64,000 bases of DNA from Profundibacterium mesophilum KAUST100406-0324 (GTDB lineage: Bacteria; Pseudomonadota; Alphaproteobacteria; Rhodobacterales; Rhodobacteraceae): the NCBI RefSeq assembly GCF_009835145.1, contig NZ_APKE01000033.1, forward strand, positions 1 to 64,000, in the 5' to 3' direction. Below the pieces are notes generated by a model. The model worked only from the letters and a program-made list of their open reading frames with translations. It was not told the origin of the DNA and did not search any database. The position numbers were made by a program, and so were the translations under genes. Each line of letters begins with the position of its first letter. The first letter of the stretch is position 1. This document shows, piece by piece, positions 62,809 to 64,000 of this stretch.

Positions 62809-63399
62809 ATGAAGCGTCTGATGCTGCTGGGCTTTCTGGCCCTTTCCGCCTGCGGGGGCACCGAAGTTGCGCGCCGCGCCGCCCCGCCCGAGCCGGCAAG
62901 TGCCCAGATGCCGGCGATGCGCTGGGATTTCCGGCCCGAATCGGAGATCTGGACCCGGGCGACCATGGATGCGCTGAACACCCATGGCGCCGGGCTTCCC
63001 GCCATGGTGCCGTCGGATTACGAACGCTGGTGCCCGGGATACCTGCAAAAGAACCGCGACGAGCGCGCCGCCTTCTGGGCCGGTCTCTTCTCGGCCCTCG
63101 CCGAACACGAGAGCACCTGGAACCCGGGCGCGGTGGGCGGCGGCGGGCTGTGGTACGGGCTGGTGCAGATCGACCCGCGCACCGCGCGCGGCTACGGGTG
63201 CAACGCGAAGACCGGGGCGGCGCTCAAGGATGGTGCGGCCAACCTGCGCTGCGCCGTGCGGATCGCGGCGCACCAGGTGCTCAAGCGCGGCACGGTGGCG
63301 CGCGGAATGCTCGACTGGGGGCCGTTCCACAGCCCATCGAAACGGGCACAGATGCAGGCCTGGACCCGCGCGCAGCCCTATTGTACGGCCGAGGGGTGA
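62809..63399 (+). CDS. Lytic transglycosylase-like lipoprotein
   Basis: A 196-residue lipoprotein with lipobox LSAC at 12-15. From about residue 70 it carries a lysozyme-like SLT fold: [15 protein letters not shown] holds the presumed catalytic glutamate-serine (E101-S102), and [19 protein letters not shown] follows. It should cut peptidoglycan at the outer or inner membrane face. Cysteines C75, and those in GYGCNA and LRCAV, suggest disulfides. The start is ATG 62809 (a GTG one codon earlier is in frame). Its stop overlaps the next paralogue by GTGA. Confidence 0.82.
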   Translation: MKRLMLLGFLALSACGGTEVARRAAPPEPASAQMPAMRWDFRPESEIWTRATMDALNTHGAGLPAMVPSDYERWCPGYLQKNRDERAAFWAGLFSALAEHESTWNPGAVGGGGLWYGLVQIDPRTARGYGCNAKTGAALKDGAANLRCAVRIAAHQVLKRGTVARGMLDWGPFHSPSKRAQMQAWTRAQPYCTAEG

Positions 63400-64000
63400 C
63401 GGCCGCCGCGCGGTTTCGCGGCATCGTCACGGCGCTTGTCGTGACCGGCATCGCGGCATCCGCCGGGGCGCAAGCACAAGCGGCCGGTGCGCCGGCAACG
63501 GCGATCACGGCCGGCATGCACGACGACGGCTTCGCGGGGGCACCAGTGCCCGCGGCGCGGGGCGGCGCGGTGATCACGCTCGCCGCCGCGGCGCAGGCGC
63601 CGCCGCCGCGCAGCCCGCGCCCGCGCGCCCGTCCGCGCAGTGAGCCCATCCCCGCGGCCCGCTGGGATTTCCGGGGAGAGCGCGCGCAGTGGAGCCGCGC
63701 GGCGCTGCGCGCTCTGCGCGCCCATGGCGCCCCCCTCGTGGCGGAGACCCCGTCCGATATCGCGACATGGTGCCCGGGCTACGCGCGGGGGGATGCGGTG
63801 CAAAGACGCGCATTCTGGGTCGGCTTCCTGTCGGCGCTCGCCAAGCACGAAAGCACCTGGAACCCGCGCGCTGTGGGCGGCAACGGCCTGTGGTACGGGC
63901 TGCTGCAGATCCTTCCCGGAACGGCGCGCGGCTACGGGTGCATGGCACGCAGCGGCGCGGCCCTGACCGACGGGGCCGCTAACCTGAGCTGCGCGATCCG
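63396..64000 (+). CDS. Second lytic transglycosylase-like protein, cut by window edge
   Basis: Starts GTG at 63396, overlapping the previous stop (GTGA), and runs off the right edge after 201 codons. A signal peptide (about 1-27, cut near AGAQAQA) replaces the lipobox of its neighbour, followed by an A/P/R-rich linker (28-85). The catalytic region is a clear paralogue: [44 protein letters not shown]. The EHES of the neighbour is KHES here; the glutamate-serine pair is retained at 152-153. The two are probably a tandem duplication with one lipid-anchored and one soluble product. Confidence 0.85.
   Translation, partial: MTAAARFRGIVTALVVTGIAASAGAQAQAAGAPATAITAGMHDDGFAGAPVPAARGGAVITLAAAAQAPPPRSPRPRARPRSEPIPAARWDFRGERAQWSRAALRALRAHGAPLVAETPSDIATWCPGYARGDAVQRRAFWVGFLSALAKHESTWNPRAVGGNGLWYGLLQILPGTARGYGCMARSGAALTDGAANLSCAI

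Overview
This window looks like chromosomal DNA of a Rhodobacteraceae member (Alphaproteobacteria, Roseobacter/Rhodobacter/Paracoccus side). Support: very high GC with strong third-position GC bias; a CarD regulator and an RpoH sigma factor with the RpoH box; a DUF4167 protein; a seven-iron ferredoxin; an Anbu (proteasome-like) cluster; several small proteins I associate with Rhodobacterales; and a tRNA-His lacking G-1 with A73, a known alphaproteobacterial trait. I see no insertion sequence, integrase, CRISPR array or plasmid functions. The species is not identifiable from this evidence.

Layout. 1-1.2 kb: 3' end of an unrecognised, apparently frameshifted gene and two identical tRNA-Asp genes. 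1.4-9.4 kb: orphan Fe(3+)-binding protein, mazG, two overlapping agmatinase-family genes, DUF1499, prfA-prmC (release factor 1 and its methylase), DUF4167. 9.6-17.1 kb: one minus-strand operon lptF-lptG-lptD-surA-pdxA-rsmA, which joins the LPS export machinery to outer-membrane protein folding, vitamin B6 synthesis and 16S rRNA dimethylation. 17.2-23.6 kb: divergent pepA-holC, a retropepsin-like protease, MarC, a LysE exporter coupled to an ABC-F ATPase, and ndk. 23.8-31.9 kb: DUF4112, an unlisted 44-residue protein, a LysR regulator, a DUF481 outer-membrane protein, a candidate structured RNA, mmcB, tRNA-His, a pseudouridine synthase, rpoH and an oxidoreductase.

32-37.8 kb: PepF peptidase and a DNA-damage cluster (MBL exonuclease, ATP-dependent ligase, EEP phosphatase family). 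38-42.1 kb: the Anbu cluster: circularly permuted ATP-grasp, alpha-E protein, transglutaminase and the Anbu protease, which carries its own good promoter. This is the least understood system in the window. 42.1-48.9 kb: hydrolase and SCP2-like pair, TPR protein, an operon of a SUV3-like RNA helicase, S4 protein and fdxA, then carD. 49-53 kb: cobS and cobT divergent, and a KefB-type antiporter. 53-56.5 kb: a 1143-residue single-pass protein joining a GspL/PilM-like N-terminus to a GspC/PilP-like C-terminus. 56.6-64 kb: SIMPL protein, metY-type sulfhydrylase, J-domain protein, BolA, DUF4177, a small lipoprotein, gatB, and two tandem lytic-transglycosylase-like genes, the second cut by the window edge.

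Translation coupling is pervasive: ATGA, GTGA or TTGA overlaps join speB pair, prfA-prmC, pdxA-rsmA, lptF-lptG, ABC-F-LysE, ligase-EEP and the two transglycosylases. Starts were moved inward from the longest reading frame wherever a ribosome binding site, overlap or family alignment pointed to it. Family names come from recognition of the sequence, not from a database search.
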